From positions 398,603 to 462,602 of the forward strand of contig MNCI01008330.1 in the NCBI GenBank assembly GCA_015680685.1: DNA of 64,000 nucleotides. The letters are read 5' to 3'. The position numbers and the translations under genes were made by a program. Source of the DNA: Gnetum montanum. Lineage: Eukaryota; Streptophyta; Gnetopsida; Gnetales; Gnetaceae. The notes beneath the pieces are model-generated. The model had not been told where the DNA came from. It saw only the letters and a list, made by a program, of their open reading frames with translations, and made no database searches. Positions 1-12,281 of this stretch are shown piece by piece (within the stretch, counting starts at the first letter, position 1; every line of letters starts with the position of its first letter).

Positions 1-2170
1 AAATTATGGTCAAATATGGAAGGTACAAAAAAATTACTTGGAGCATACTAAAGATAACCAACTAGAGTCAAAAGCTTATTATTTTACCATTAAAATCCCA
101 ATCAAATCTCACAACTTACTCAACAAGTTTTGTTTCAATTCACATTAGATAAAAAAAATAAAAAATAAAAAAAGTGGAAGATGGATTAACCTACCTAGAG
201 AAGAGCATATATGCAAGTTAGGTGGATCACAAACTCCTAAAGATGAGGAGCATTTTTTTTTTAATTATCCTTGAACTAAACATCTATGACAAAAGTATAC
301 TATTGTGACAAAAAGTTTTTACAACATATTTTTGTTACATCCAATGCTACTTACTCACTCTATTGAACCTATATTTATTTTTCATGAGATGAATGTACTA
401 TCTATCCAATAGATCATTTTTGTTCTATAGATGTAAAATCTTTAGTTTTAGTTTCAATTTATCAATAAAAGTTTTAAACAATGTTGGTGTAGGAGAATAG
501 TCTCACTTTCCTTCTATAATGCTATAAAACTAACAAGATTGTATGGTTTTTTCATAGGAACCATCATTTGGAGTAATGGTAAGGTGCTTATTCCCCAAGT
601 CAAAAGACATGGGTTCAAGCTTGGTCTCTACCACTTGAAAAGAGGTTAGGCTTTAGTTCATCAACATCAAATCTAATGATACCACAAGTGGATAAGAGCA
701 CCAAAAGTTATGGTATGATATAATGTTCACAAAATTTTAATTTTTGGATACCAAAGATTGTGGTATATTCACCATGGATCTTGGTGACTTTGCCTTATTT
801 CAATTATTCACTATGAGGTGACCATGAGTCATTGAAGATTTTGGATAACCACAATACCACCACAAGTTATTATTGATCCCATGATTTTACCCTAAGCCAT
901 GGTCAATAAACAATTGATTTTTCCTATACCACAAGTTGTGGTAAACTCGTGGTCTATTATCCTGCAATACCATGAGTTGTAGTTCATTTAAAAATCTTGA
1001 ATTATGACAAATTTTGAAATCAAATTTTAATGTAACTTGAATTATTATTGTCACCCCGAGCTAGAAGACATATTGTGATGAAAAATTGATTAAATTGATT
1101 TTAATTTTGTGAGAAAATTGATTACTTCTACCTTGATGAACTTTGGTTTTCCAAATTGAATGTTGAATTAGTTTTGTGATGAATTTGATTGAAATGCCTT
1201 TATGATTTAATTCATGTTAATGAGTTGATGATGATGTGAAGTAAAAAAATCTTGATGAATATAAATGTCTTAAAATTGTTGGAAATGATGAATGAATTGT
1301 TGATGAATAAGAGATTGATGAAGTAATAAAATGGTGATGAATTGTTGACAAAATTGATATATTCAAAGAAACCCTTTGTAACTCATACAATCTTATTGTT
1401 GAAGTGTCACATATAACATATTTTGCCTCCATATTTAAAGCCAATTAATGGGGCCATAAAGGTATATGATGAGACAAACCTTTTTTCATGAAAAATGAGC
1501 TACAAATTGAACAAACATAAGAGATTGGGACCATTATTTAATTACATCCACTCAATCAATCTTATATAAAAGGTAAAATAAATGGAATTTCCTATTTTTA
1601 TCCTATATGGGGCAATAAATTAAATAAAAATGACAAGGCTTTTGTCACTATGTTACAAAATTTCTAATTTGTCTTCTCATGAGCTTTGATTTTTGTCTTT
1701 TGTCTTTTGTCTCCATTCTTCTACTTGACTTTGTTGCACTTCCATATATAAATACGACCTTCTATACTTTGAATTTTGGTTTATTAAATTTATTTCTTCT
1801 TCTTGCTTGAAGTCCACAACATGGGCATGAAAATTGAGTGAGGTATGATTGTCCAAAGTGCATGCTAGAATGAACACACGAAACCCTATTTAGTTAGGAT
1901 GAGCATTAAGGATCCAAGTGATAATCCTTTTTATTATGTATTTTGTTCATCATTTAATTCAAAAATTATTTCTATGTATAAATTTTGTATAGCATGGAGT
2001 AAATTGAAATCAACTTTAACTTTGAGAAGTTTACTCTACTGTCATTCTCTTACAACAAAATTAAATGCTAAAAAATTAAAAAGGAAAATAAAATTTTTAC
2101 ACTAGTTTAGCTATATATTTATAATATATATCTATTATTTGGCCAAGAAAATTTTATATTTTTTACAAAT
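1..2170. other. AT-rich stretch without a recognised gene
   Basis: No open frame here resembles a protein I know; the short frames are what AT-rich DNA gives by chance. Between about 670 and 1000 the sequence is rich in ACCACAA/TTGTGGT words in both orientations, including the 17-base palindrome at 927-943. A tRNA-like promoter pair is annotated separately at 566-640. Confidence 0.6.
566..640 (+). repeat. Possible tRNA-derived SINE head (A box / B box)
   Basis: The segment has a tRNA-like internal promoter order: an A-box-like GGAGTAATGGTAAGG, then about 40 bases later GGGTTCAAGCTTGG, which fits the B-box consensus GGTTCRANNCC. It does not fold into an obvious functional tRNA (no anticodon arm or acceptor stem found), so a SINE head or tRNA relic is more likely. 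No tail or target duplication was seen. This is a motif-level call only. Confidence 0.3.
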
Positions 2171-2522
2171 TAATAAAATCTTAAATTGATTTATTGAGAA
2201 TTGATATTCATATTGAAAACCAAAATCAAAATGACTCTACATTATTCAATAATAATTCTTGTGAAAAGTTCTATTAATTTGATTCATATAGTTTTTTTTT
2301 TTTCCATGGCATGGACTTTACATCACGTTTTTTCCATGGGGTAGACTTTCCATCACATTTTTTTTCCATTTTCTCCATCATGGGATCTTACGTGGCGTGT
2401 GATGACAAAATACACTCCCCCTCTCCCCATGGCCTCTGGCCAAAATAAAATCTCAAATTGATTCATTGAGAATTGATATTCATATTGAAAACCAAAATCA
2501 AAATGACTCTACCTTATTCAAT
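2171..2522. repeat. Direct repeat pair of about 80 bp, 273 bp apart
   Basis: About 80 bases at 2171-2250 recur at 2444-2522 with only a few differences; both contain GAATTGATATTCATATTG. Between them lie two CCATGG-containing T-rich short repeats (near 2300 and 2332). This is either a small tandem duplication or an insertion flanked by a long duplicated stretch. Confidence 0.7.
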
Positions 2523-2529
2523 TATTTAC

Positions 2530-3800
2530 CCTTTGCTTGTTCAATGCAATATCTAAGAGTAACTAAATTATCTATTGTAAAATGCTTTCTTTTTAAGTAC
2601 TATACATAAATTATTTTCTACTACCTAACATTCCAACTTTTTCTCTAAGATGGCACCTAAAAATTTTGTAAACAAGTTACTTATCCTGATTAATTTGTAA
2701 TTATCTAAATCTAATTTGTCTCCATTTTTAAAGCTCATAATAGATTTTTCTAATCATCTGCTATCTAGTCAAATCATTTTGAAGTCCTTCATTTAGTATT
2801 CTCCAAGTCTTTTTCTAAACCAACTCTCCACCACATTTTAATAAATTAGCATATAATCATGTTGCATTTATATCTTTTTCAAAAGCTAATTTTTCAATCC
2901 CCTCAACTACTTCATCATATGTAAGCCATAAAATATTGGGAGTATTTGGCTAGTTGTGTTACTTATCTCATGGTGAAATAGATTTTTTTAGAACACTTAC
3001 ACATCTATACAAATGGAATATCATTATTTAGAGCAAATTTTATTTTTAAAAGTTTTCAAAATTTTCATGAATCTTTTTATATTATTTGCACCATATTTAT
3101 TGTGCTCTTTTAGAAATTTTTGTATTGAGGCAATTTCATGTAATCTTTACTTAAGGCTTCATTATTATTGGAATTTTTGATAGCTAACCTAAATTATAAA
3201 TATTATTTATCAAGCCACTTCTTCTTACCCAAAAATTCTTGTAACATAATGACATTTTTGGTAACTTCTCTTAAAACATCTTCTAACTAAGCTTCTAATT
3301 TTTAGTTTATAACAAATTTTGTACTTCTTTTTGAAAGGTTCTATATCTTCAACTATATATATAATACCTTTCTTAAATAGAAAACTAGATAAAATGATAT
3401 GTAGACTTTAATAATTTGTTACCAATCTAAAAGTCAATGATTCCTTATACATTTTGAGGGGTGGTTAGTAGTAAATCAATACATGAGCATCTTTCTTCAT
3501 TTTTAAAATTAAATCTTAAGCTTGAGAAAAAATTTTGAAATACACTTAAAATGATAAAATCAAGGCCTTCTCCCATTCTAATGTGTGCTTTGTTGTTTGA
3601 TCTAATCTTTTTTCTTATCCATTTCTAATTTGACTATAATCTTATATATCTAGCCATACTTGGTCATTTTGCCACTCTAGAATATCAATTTGCATAGAAC
3701 CAATCCTTATATTAAAGTCACCACATATATAGACTCTTCCTTTTAATTTAAATTTTATTATATCTCATTTTGAATATAGAAAATCATACTTTTTTATATA
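2530..3800 (-). mobile_element. Decayed LINE: AP-endonuclease and reverse transcriptase remnants
   Basis: Read on the minus strand in shifting frames, the region shows non-LTR retrotransposon landmarks in the right order. Near 3700-3723 a frame reads CGDFNIRIG, the AP-endonuclease GDFN motif. Near 2640-2720 comes GDKLDLDNYKLIRISNLF, equivalent to the conserved GDKxDxxNYRxISLL block of LINE reverse transcriptases. Near 2535-2595 comes TIDNLVTLRYCIEQAKG, equivalent to the STIDHIFTLRxxIE block that follows. Many stops and frameshifts interrupt it, so it is dead. A Lys/Asn-rich frame at 4920-5129 could be an upstream ORF1 remnant, but I cannot show that. The plus-strand LINE at 36.1-37.3 kb seems to be of a similar clade. 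Boundaries are approximate; no poly-A or target duplication was identified. Confidence 0.65.
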
Positions 3801-5660
3801 AACTTGGCTTTGCATAATATGTTGCATCTTATGGGTGAAAGTAACAAAAAGTAAGGAACACAAGTCATTTTCTTTGGATAATCCTTAACCACCAATCTTT
3901 TGTATCTTAATTATCCTTAAAAGTTTTGTTATGAAAATACAAGATAATTCTCTTGATGGTTTTTTGTTTTTAAGATCTAACAGTTGCTACTTTCGTTAGA
4001 ATTATATTTCTTGTAACTTTCAACAACTCAAAAAATATTAAACTTCTTTAAACAAACCAATATGATATACTGTAATTATTTTAATGACAATGCTACCATA
4101 TATATTCAAAAATCCATACCACAAAGTATTCAGGTTTTTTATACTATTCTCTTGTAATTATTGCAATATACTATGTATTTAGAAAAGCTATCTTACCCTT
4201 TGTTCATGTTATTTTTACATTTTACCATTTTTCTACTTTCTTAATAAGATCTATTCTCATGAAATCTTCATTTTTCCAAATTCTTTCTCCCTTCAAATTA
4301 CTATGATTCTATTAACAATCTTCAAAAAATAGCAAAATAAATGGTCTCTCCAACCATGGATATGAATATACCTCTAGTTGTAGTTAGCTTACTGTGTAAA
4401 TAGGGTGTTCAAAAAATTATTAATTAATAACAAGAGTTAATCCCAAGCAAATTCACCAAATGGAAAGAATTTTTAAAAAACTATAGTGCTGTGTGAAGTA
4501 TATTTTTTATATTTTTACTTTCTTTTTGTTTTCTTTGTAAGATCTTTTCTAATGAGATCTTTATTTACCCAAATTTTTTCTCCAGTTAAATTACTATGAT
4601 TCTATTAAACTTTCTTTCAAGGAGGTAGATTATTAAATTTCAAAATAATATGACATAGTTTATCCTTTTTGAAACCTATGCAATAAGCATCTAGAATTGT
4701 ATTAGGTGAGATTGAAAGGTGCATTGTAATTTTTTATAATATCATGAACAACTTCAAATAGATTATGCTTTGGACTTTCAAGAACTCTAGGAAATTAGAG
4801 ATTTAAAACTCTTTTTCTTCTTCTTCTTGATCCTTCACCAAGTCACCCAAAGCTTCAACAAACTATAGAATTACTTCCACAACTATTTCCTACCTACCAA
4901 TTATATCACATATAGTTTCTTACTTTAATTTAGAGCTTAGATTTTTGCCCATTGTTTTATTTTCTATAACCCAGTCTACCATTGGTTGTTGTTGTGTCAA
5001 CATAGCTTTTAGTTGATTAAACATAACATTTTGATTTATAGCTATGATGTTTATGATATAAAGTATATTTTTAAAAATTATTCTTGGTTTGATTAATCTA
5101 TTGCTTCTCTCGTATTTCTTTTTGTTCATGCATCTATTGAGAGATCATTTGCTAATTCTAAATAAAAGTTAATTGTCTATTTTCTATAGCTTTTTTCTAT
5201 TCAACTAAGGCTTTTAGTTACACATTAACTTCATCAAGTTTAGATTTAGTAGGTGAACCCATATGTTTAGTGAAGTAAAACCCTCATTGAAGTAATAGAA
5301 CACTTCTTAGCAAAACCCTTAGCAAAGCAATAAAACCACTTTGCAAACCCAATGAAGCAACAAAATATTCCTTGAAAACCCCTTTATAACCCTTGGTAAA
5401 CCCACTTTAAATATTTTAATACTATTTTGTAAAGCCTCAAAAACTCTTATGCAAAGTCAACAAACCCTCTAAACAACTTTCTGCAAAGTCTAGGTAGACA
5501 TGTATCTTGTTGTTGAATTAATATTGATTATAATTAGAATATCATTATGTTATTTTTTTCCCCTTCAAACTTTTAATTTTTTCTTTCTTATTTTTTAACT
5601 AATTTGATTTACTTCAGTTCTTATTTATTTTTTTATAATAGTTTTAATTTTCCTAAATCT
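3800..5660. other. AT-rich stretch, possibly the 5' part of the neighbouring LINE
   Basis: No protein family is recognised. A minus-strand 69-codon frame (4920-5129) is rich in Lys, Asn and Ile. A CAAT/CCC-rich patch with repeated AAAACCC words occurs near 5270-5470. Nothing else is supportable. Confidence 0.5.
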
Positions 5661-5661
5661 A

Positions 5662-5705
5662 TTCATTATCATCATCATCATTATCCTAGCCTTGTCCCAA
5701 CAAAT
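5662..5705 (-). repeat. RTE-type LINE 3' tail
   Basis: The plus strand reads a short ATC/ATT microsatellite followed by CCTAGCCTTGTCCCAAC. On the opposite strand this is a 3' end GGGACAAGGCTAGG followed by (ATG)n. Plant RTE-clade LINEs characteristically end in a short tandem repeat rather than poly-A. The same end occurs at 23,870 and 35,566 in this window, which supports a family. Confidence 0.6.
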
Positions 5706-6049
5706 CTAAAAATGAACTCATCTATGATATTTGGCATGGTTTCATAGTCACTTTTCAACCTAATGCTAACCCTCCTCATTTCATATTCAAGCCTAGGACC
5801 AATATTAACAGAGTTGTAGCAACTAAATCTATTCATTATATCTTTTCAAATAAACGCTTTCTTTTTTTCTTATTCCTTTTATTTACAACTAGTTATTTTC
5901 ATCGTTTTGAAACTAATAGTTGCCCACTAAATCTAAACTAGTCATTAGCTATAATATTATTTATTCTCTCTAATCCTTAAAAAATCAGTTACAACTTATG
6001 ATAAATCTAGCATGATTTGAAACATTTTGTAAAGGAATTTTTTTTTAAG

Positions 6050-7700
6050 GTAGTAGCTATTAAAAAAAAGGCTTTTGCAGGGTTACATGACACTTTTATA
6101 CTTGACCAAAAAATGAAGGAGGTTTGGATCTTCTCAACATATGTTATCAAAGTCTAGTTTTAGTTGAGCTATGAACTAGGTTGCTAAGTCTTTTGATCAT
6201 AGTAGCGTTTGGAGTAATTTTCTTTTTTAAGACACTTGAGCAAGTCTTTTCTAGAAAAAGATTTGCTTAGCACAACACTTCTATTCATATTTGGCTTCTA
6301 TGTCTTGCTTTTATTTCATCACAAGGTTTTTTTTATCACTAAACAAATCTAGAAATCTTGGTAGCATATTACAAGAAGCTTCTTCTTTTCAAGGCTTTCA
6401 TATTACAAATCATAAGGGCTCTAGACATAAGGTTCTTAAATTTCCTATTTTCTAACTAAAGGGATGGCTAGAATTAGTATCCAAGTAACTATCTATAAAA
6501 TTTTTCATCCTATAGATTCCACATGAGCTTTTCAAGCTATTAATATTATCTATGATCTTAGTAAGATTAACATCTACCAAAGGAAGGGAGTCATTATGTT
6601 CTTTCTCACTAGTAAATTGAATATTACAATCAATGCATTTTGATATGCATAAAATTTGTTTTTTTCTTCTTCGTCATATTGCCAAATGCATTCTATATCA
6701 TCAACATATCTAATCCAATACTTTGACTTTAACATGTATGAATTTAGATCCTTACATTCAAATCTTCCATAGATAAATTAGCTACAATAGGAGAAAGAGG
6801 TGATTCAATTGGGATTTCTTACACTTACTCATAGTGTACGTTATTATATCTAAAATAAATGGTTTCCAAACATAGCTTCATAAGTTTTCTTATTTCCTTA
6901 TTAACTTTTTCATTAATAACATTGAAGGCTCCTTCAAATGAAATCATGGTAACAAAGACAACATCAAAGTATACTAGGATATCCTTGGGTTCTAGTATGA
7001 TTGTAAAGATAAAATTAGCATAGTGTTGAGTGTTTCTTATGAAAGAAGTAGTATGCCCCACAAGTAGTGAAAGAATGTTTTTAGGAGATACTTTGTTGGG
7101 GCATATGTTGAAGTACTAATGATATCCAATATAGGCCTAAATGGAATACCATTTTCATGAATCATAGGAGTATCGTATATTTGTGTGGGATGACAATGGG
7201 TGGAAATAAGAGACTTTTCAGTCTTTACATCAAACCTAGATTTCACTATGGCTTTTCTAACTTTTTTTATAATCTTCAAAGTTAGATCTTTATCTTTTCA
7301 TTTATAACTACTGCAATATAAAAGTTCTAACATTTTCTCATTATAAGTTTGCTTATCCATTATTACTATTACTTTTCTTTTATCTACTTGCATAATTTTA
7401 AGAAAATTTTAATTTTTCTTGAATTCAAAAAGTGCTTTAAATTTTTTTTGGTAATGTTGCTCTTAGGTGTTTAAGCTTTAAGTAAAATGTTAATGCTATT
7501 TTGGACAATTCTTATAGCTTTTGATTATCAATATTTTTGAGGGAATTTTCTATGGTAACAATAAAGTTTATATGTTTGATGTTTTTAAGAAAAATGAAAA
7601 AATCTAAACCTTTATTTAATAGTTTGATGATATCTTCATTTAAGTGTAGTTTAGAAAGATTGATTATAAGTTTTTGTTTCTAGATTCAAAGCTCATTATT
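6050..7700 (-). mobile_element. Penelope-like retroelement, reverse-transcriptase region (decayed)
   Basis: Minus-strand frames show, in N-to-C order, blocks typical of Penelope-like (PLE) reverse transcriptases. Near 7600-7680 is LSKLHLNEDIIKLLNKGLDF (the 'LS..E..LL.KGL.F' block). Near 7370-7430 is QVDKRKVIVIMDK (the 'ADKGxxxVVMDK' block). Near 7140-7180 is IHENGIPFRPIL (equivalent to 'PKIHKPGxPLRPIV'), and near 6950-6990 DILVYFDVV, containing one catalytic Asp. CLETIYFRYNN lies near 6840-6880, and RYVDDI, the catalytic YVDD box, near 6690-6718. NLRTLCLEPL lies near 6415-6450. Several stops and frameshifts make it non-functional. A GIY-YIG endonuclease should follow toward 6000; I could not recognise it. 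Family knowledge: in plants, endonuclease-bearing PLEs are known from conifers (Dryad elements), so this is the main lineage clue. Alternatives (telomerase, group II RT) fit the block order less well. Confidence 0.8.
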
Positions 7701-8870
7701 TAAGATCTTGGAAAAGACCTCCTTAGTAGTGATGTTTAGTAACTCCTTGTTGCTAATTTCTAAGTTTTTGTTGATAACTAATATTTCCTGATTCTTTGTT
7801 TGAATATTTAATTATTATGTTGAAACTTTTAAGGTAGTAATTTTAATTGGAAAGAAGGGTAGGATAATCATCAAATTCCTTCTTATTGGGTTAAGAAGGT
7901 TTTTCACATTTTTTAAATTATAAAGTTTTCTATCAAGTTTCTTTTTTTAATTTATAAATGTTCACTGTAATTTTTTAGTCAAACCTATCCCAATTAGATG
8001 GTGATAATTTATTACTAACTTCTAGATGCAACTTAAAAGGTTTCTTATCTAGGTTACCAAGGAACTTTTGGGCTTTAGGGCTACCTTTAAATATTATAAG
8101 GAACTTCTAGATGGTGATTAATACATTTTTTGTTAATTTCATGTGGGTTTCTAAGGCTACCTTTTGGGCTTTAGAGAATTTAAGAGTATTTAACTTTAGC
8201 AAAATTTAGAATTAACTATTCTTGTCTAGACTTTTAAAAATTCAATAGATGCCCAGGTTCTTTTTCCTCTTCCATCTTAAGGTTACAAGCTTTCATAGCT
8301 TATGTTAAAGCTAACTAGTTTTGCCTTTCTCTATAAAATAATTGTAAACAATATTGCTTTTGAGTTTCTACTTTTTACAAGTTTTTGTTTGAATGCACAC
8401 ACTTATATATGATTATTCGTATATGATTTCAATATTAATCTTGTGTGTTTTCTTAGAGATATTAGTGATGATAAGAATTTGTTTATGGTTATGTCTTCTA
8501 ATTAACTTTGCAATGAGGTAGGTTATTATAACATTTTAAGACATAGTCCATAGGAATTTCGTCATCTCATTTAAGATGCTTTCAACATAAGAAGCATTCT
8601 AATTGATAAATCCCTTTACAATTAAAACTTTTTAATATTTCCTAAAATATTAATCATTAAATTTATAGTAAAGTTAAATAAAGTTTTTATTATCCTTTCT
8701 TAGAATCCTTCTAGTTTATTGAAGATAGCTACCTAATATGATTATACCACTATTATAGTTTTTATCTTATATTTATTATTAATTGAGTTTTTTAAGCTTA
8801 TGATAAATAAACAATGTTGTATTAAGATGTATGTTCAAATCTTTTCTATATTTATTTAATCTAAAAACAT
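7700..8870. other. AT-rich stretch upstream of the Penelope-like RT
   Basis: Some minus-strand frames are Lys/Leu-rich and may be the decayed N-terminal part or terminal repeat of the Penelope-like element. No defined domain or repeat pair was found, and no host gene is visible. Confidence 0.4.
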
Positions 8871-8875
8871 AGTTA

Positions 8876-9020
8876 GGGTCTTGACTTGGTAATCCCAAGT
8901 CATAGGTTTAATTTTGTTAGGTAAAACTATATTAAAACTTGATTTTTAAGAAAGGAAACAAATCCATAAAAGAAATTCTGAAATGGGTCTCAATGGATGT
9001 AAGTAAAAATTTCAGTTTCA
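8876..9020 (+). repeat. SINE-like repeat, copy A
   Basis: The segment shares its 3' half with the copy at 41,900-42,045. Both read roughly ATAAAA-AAATTYTGAAA, then GGGTCTYARTGGA, then TAAATAAAAATTT-AGTTT. The 5' half (GTCTTGACTTGG ... CATAGGTTTAATTTT) resembles a degraded tRNA-like head. A weaker match to the body lies at 40,490-40,560. This is a dispersed short repeat family; SINE status is inferred. Confidence 0.45.
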
Positions 9021-9339
9021 GTTTCATATTAAAATACTCGTCATCTTCAATATGCCCTAAACATAAAGGTTATATCTGTATATATGTACACACTCAAGAC
9101 TCTCATGATTGGTACCTAATATGTGCTAAATCTAATAAAAATTTAATCCACCTTTTATTTTTATTTATGTGTTAACCCCAAATATTGTAGGACCCTAAAT
9201 CTAATAGATGTGCGGTGAAAATTACAGGTATTAAATTAAAAAGTAAACTATTGTAAAAGAAATTAAGAAGATTTTTTATCAAAGAGGATAAGTAGAAAGT
9301 AACTATTAACTTTTTATCTTACGAAAGATCATTTTTAAC

Positions 9340-9781
9340 GTTTACTTGTCTTCATCTGCCAGTTTTCATCGGCCATTTCTTTCCCACGTATGGGTGACAG
9401 GTTGTGGAAGTTTTATTTATTTTGTCAAGAGATTTAACGGAAACATTAACATAAACTTTCTGCTCCCAGAACTGTTAACTTTTCATACCCGTTCGACTGT
9501 AACGGCTAATGTAGATAGATATGGTAAACAGATTCGTGATGCCGTCCGTAAGCAACAATCATCAATAATAAAAATGAAAACTTCTCCAGAAAAGTTTACT
9601 GAATAGGTAACTGTCGTCAACTTTGACCGAAAGTACAGCAAATGACGTTGACAAGAAGAATGCATGGTAACTGTAGAAATGTTCAGTGCTTTTTCCGTTA
9701 GATGAACATCGGTAAAAAAGAGCAACGACGGGATTCCAGAGGAATGCAAATGGGAAAATCTAATGCCAGAGGCGTTGTCTT
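9340..9781 (-). other. 3' flank / probable 3' UTR of the GLK-like gene
   Basis: This segment follows the stop codon of the GLK-like gene (stop at 9784-9782 on the minus strand). Its base composition is less AT-rich than the DNA beyond 9340, as expected for transcribed host sequence. No clear polyadenylation signal stands out, so the 3' end is not fixed. Short frames on both strands have no family resemblance. Confidence 0.4.
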
Positions 9782-11786
9782 TCAACCTCCCTCATCTGCT
9801 GCTGTTGTTGTTGTTAGTGTATCCAGAGAAGGTGGAATGAGCCCAATTGGAGAGTGGCTGCATGGATTACTTAAAACTTCGTTTACGGCTTCCACAACAG
9901 CGCTTTTCTCCTGTTCAAAGTTCAAACAATGCATATAATGTAAGTTATCCAGATTCAAAGGCCAAGCTTATACATATTACCAAACAAAGCAGCAGAGAGA
10001 AAAAAAAACTTGGTTTACATACTGAATCTTACCGGGTGGTACATAGCTGTGGAGTCGATGTGAGCTTCAGAATCCACTGAACACAATGCCTCCTTATGTT
10101 CTGCTGCACTATGGTGTAGGCCTACTGTGGGGTACCTCTGCACAAGAAGAGAATGAGGATTTATATGTTTTTTCCTTGTGTTCAAGCTTCATAACCAAAT
10201 CCAAATGCTCTTGTATTCGTCAATTACAACTGAATCAAATGATTGAACAAGTACAGTACATACCACAAAGGATTGCTCATAAGCGGCTGTTGCAGCAGGA
10301 AGGATAGGCCTGTAACCACTTGGCTGCTGCAAGGGCCACTGATGTCCGCCGAAATGATTGAACTGAACCAAAGTAAAACATGGAAATGAAGTTCTTCCAG
10401 AGTAAGGAGAGCAGAAGTGTACATAAGGCATTGTTACATGAATTGCAGGAAAATTTTAGGTATTGTTTGGAAGGCTTAAAGTTCAAGGAATACCTGTTGC
10501 CTTGAAAAAACGTGCGCCGATGGGCCCCAGAACTGAAGACGCTGCGTAAAATGGGCGTAAATTCCTTCACCTGCAACTGGTAACATACCTCCTGTTGTTG
10601 CTGCTGGGGAGAGCTGCTGCTGCTTTAATACATGATGAGTTTTATTGAGAAGACTACACATCAAATGCTGTCTTCTTGGCTTTCTCCTTCTTGTGCCTTC
10701 TCCCAGTCCTAGTTCTTCCTTCCCCCTCAGGCGCTTTACGGTAGCACGATATTTCTGCGACATCATAATAATTTTTACCACGTTTTCAGCCTTACATAAC
10801 TTCAATATATTTCTTCACATTGAAAAAACAGATGATGCATAGGGTTTTCAACTATGTAACTAAAAATAGTTTCAGAGACTTGAGAAAGAAAGATAACAAG
10901 AACATGAGAAAGCTGAAGTTGTATCAGCTATATATGTGTGTGTCTGACAGTCAGTAATGAACCTGTAAATGGCTTGCTATGTTATGGCGGGTTAAGCCGC
11001 GGACACCCATGAGCTCCAGAATTTTGGTGGGCACGGCATTGTAAATGCCCAAATGTTCCACCGCCTTAACGAACAGCGCATGCAATTCGGGTGTCCAACA
11101 AACCTGAGAAATTATAGCCATAATGATGAGTACAAATAGCATGTAATGTTTTATATTTGAGGATATTAAATATAAATGGAATATTGCAGGTGCAAATTTA
11201 ATTGATTTGTTCTGAATGTTAGACTGGGTAATCTTTTTAATGATGTTTTCAAAACTCAGTTTCTCTCACTACAGCTGAAAGTAATTAAAACAAGTAATTA
11301 AACAATAAACACTAGCAAGTAAATAAAATCCTTTACCAAAACGTCTTTTATCTACACCTTTTGTTTTTGTTTCTGTTGAGTTGGATGGCTGGAACAGGAT
11401 TCCAATTTGTGTCTTTCACCGTCTTCGCTGGTGGAGTTCTTCTCAACGCATGATAAACTTTCAGTGTTCAGTGCCGAGACTCTGGAGTTGGTAGGAGAGT
11501 TATAGTTTGAATCCTGCAAGGACTGTTGCACCTCTAATTGCTGTCGTTGGGAAGGAGATTTTGAAAATTGCTGGAGCAGCAACGCTTTTTCTTCTGCACT
11601 GACATGCTCAAGCGCCCCGTCCAAGGAGAAGTTACCCAGATTCAAGCCTTCATTAATGTTGTTCGGCAGATCCCACAGCATAACAGGATACGTAAAAAAG
11701 TCCCATAAATCCTGGCTTCCATTGCTATCGAGGAACATGTCAGAGTCAAACTGCTGGTCATACAAACCTTCAAATTCCAGCTCCAT
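9782..11786 (-). CDS. GLK-like: GOLDEN2-LIKE (G2-like/GARP) transcription factor, five exons
   Basis: Joined minus-strand exons are 11786-11358, 11103-10963, 10754-10494, 10362-10264 and 9910-9782. All introns have GT-AG ends and phase 0, giving 352 codons. Exon 1 is an acidic region beginning [13 protein letters not shown]. The exon 1/2 junction creates the GARP DNA-binding domain, [19 protein letters not shown], then [17 protein letters not shown] and, after the next splice, KYR. The last exon carries the GCT-box region: [11 protein letters not shown] then [12 protein letters not shown], matching the family's 'DVLxxPWLPLPLGLxPPSVD'. By family knowledge, GLK proteins are nuclear activators of chloroplast-development and photosynthesis genes. 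There is no receiver domain, so it is not a full APRR2-type protein. Oddities: the usual AREAEAA motif after SHLQKYR is replaced by [17 protein letters not shown] is HALF; and the Trp of WLPLPLGL is Cys. The start is the first ATG after an in-frame TAA; an upstream coding exon is possible. It could be a divergent functional paralogue or a recent pseudogene with intact frame. Confidence 0.88.
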
Positions 11787-12260
11787 AGTCTTTACTGGAC
11801 GCAATTCCCAATGATTACATGACCAATCAAAATCCACTCTGGAAATGCATTACCGCATTACTGCAAACTGAGGGCAGTCGTTGTTAAGTCAGACAAACAA
11901 GAAACTGGAACCGGACCCTGCAGTTGCGCAGAGTACGCCGTTCGGGGAAGCTATCAAGTATGAACAATGAGACCACCTCCACCAAAGTGAACTGAGAACC
12001 TGCAAAGCTCTGAAAAAGGAAGAGAAAATCAGCGCACTTTGTCAAATTTAGAGAGGAGAGGAGAGGATAGGATTATCATGTTCCTTGCAACTTGGAAAGT
12101 AAGTTTTCCAAATTCAATCAATCGAAATGAATGAAAAGATTCGGGTGACCCTGCAAGCTACAGCTACCTGGAATGTGTTACTGCAATTCTTCACGTCCTT
12201 CAAGGCCCAAGCTCATTTGTGTTTGCCCTAGTTTTGGCTATCGTGCCTTATGTAGAGCAA

Positions 12261-12281
12261 CCCAATCAATGATCGATTGGG
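12261..12281. promoter_or_regulatory. Inverted pair of CCAATC motifs upstream of the GLK-like gene
   Basis: CCCAATC and GATTGGG form 7-bp inverted arms around a 7-bp spacer, about 480 bp upstream of the predicted start codon of the GLK-like gene. CCAATC has been reported as enriched in GLK target promoters, and GATTGG (inverted CCAAT) is also the NF-Y box. Autoregulation or NF-Y binding is therefore conceivable but unproven. Confidence 0.35.

Noticed and set aside
566-640. Functional tRNA gene
   Set aside because: A/B-box-like words are present, but no cloverleaf could be drawn.
9483-10307. Plus-strand frames over the GLK-like gene and its 3' flank
   Set aside because: They lie antisense to exons with clear GARP/GCT-box content or in the 3' flank, with no family match.
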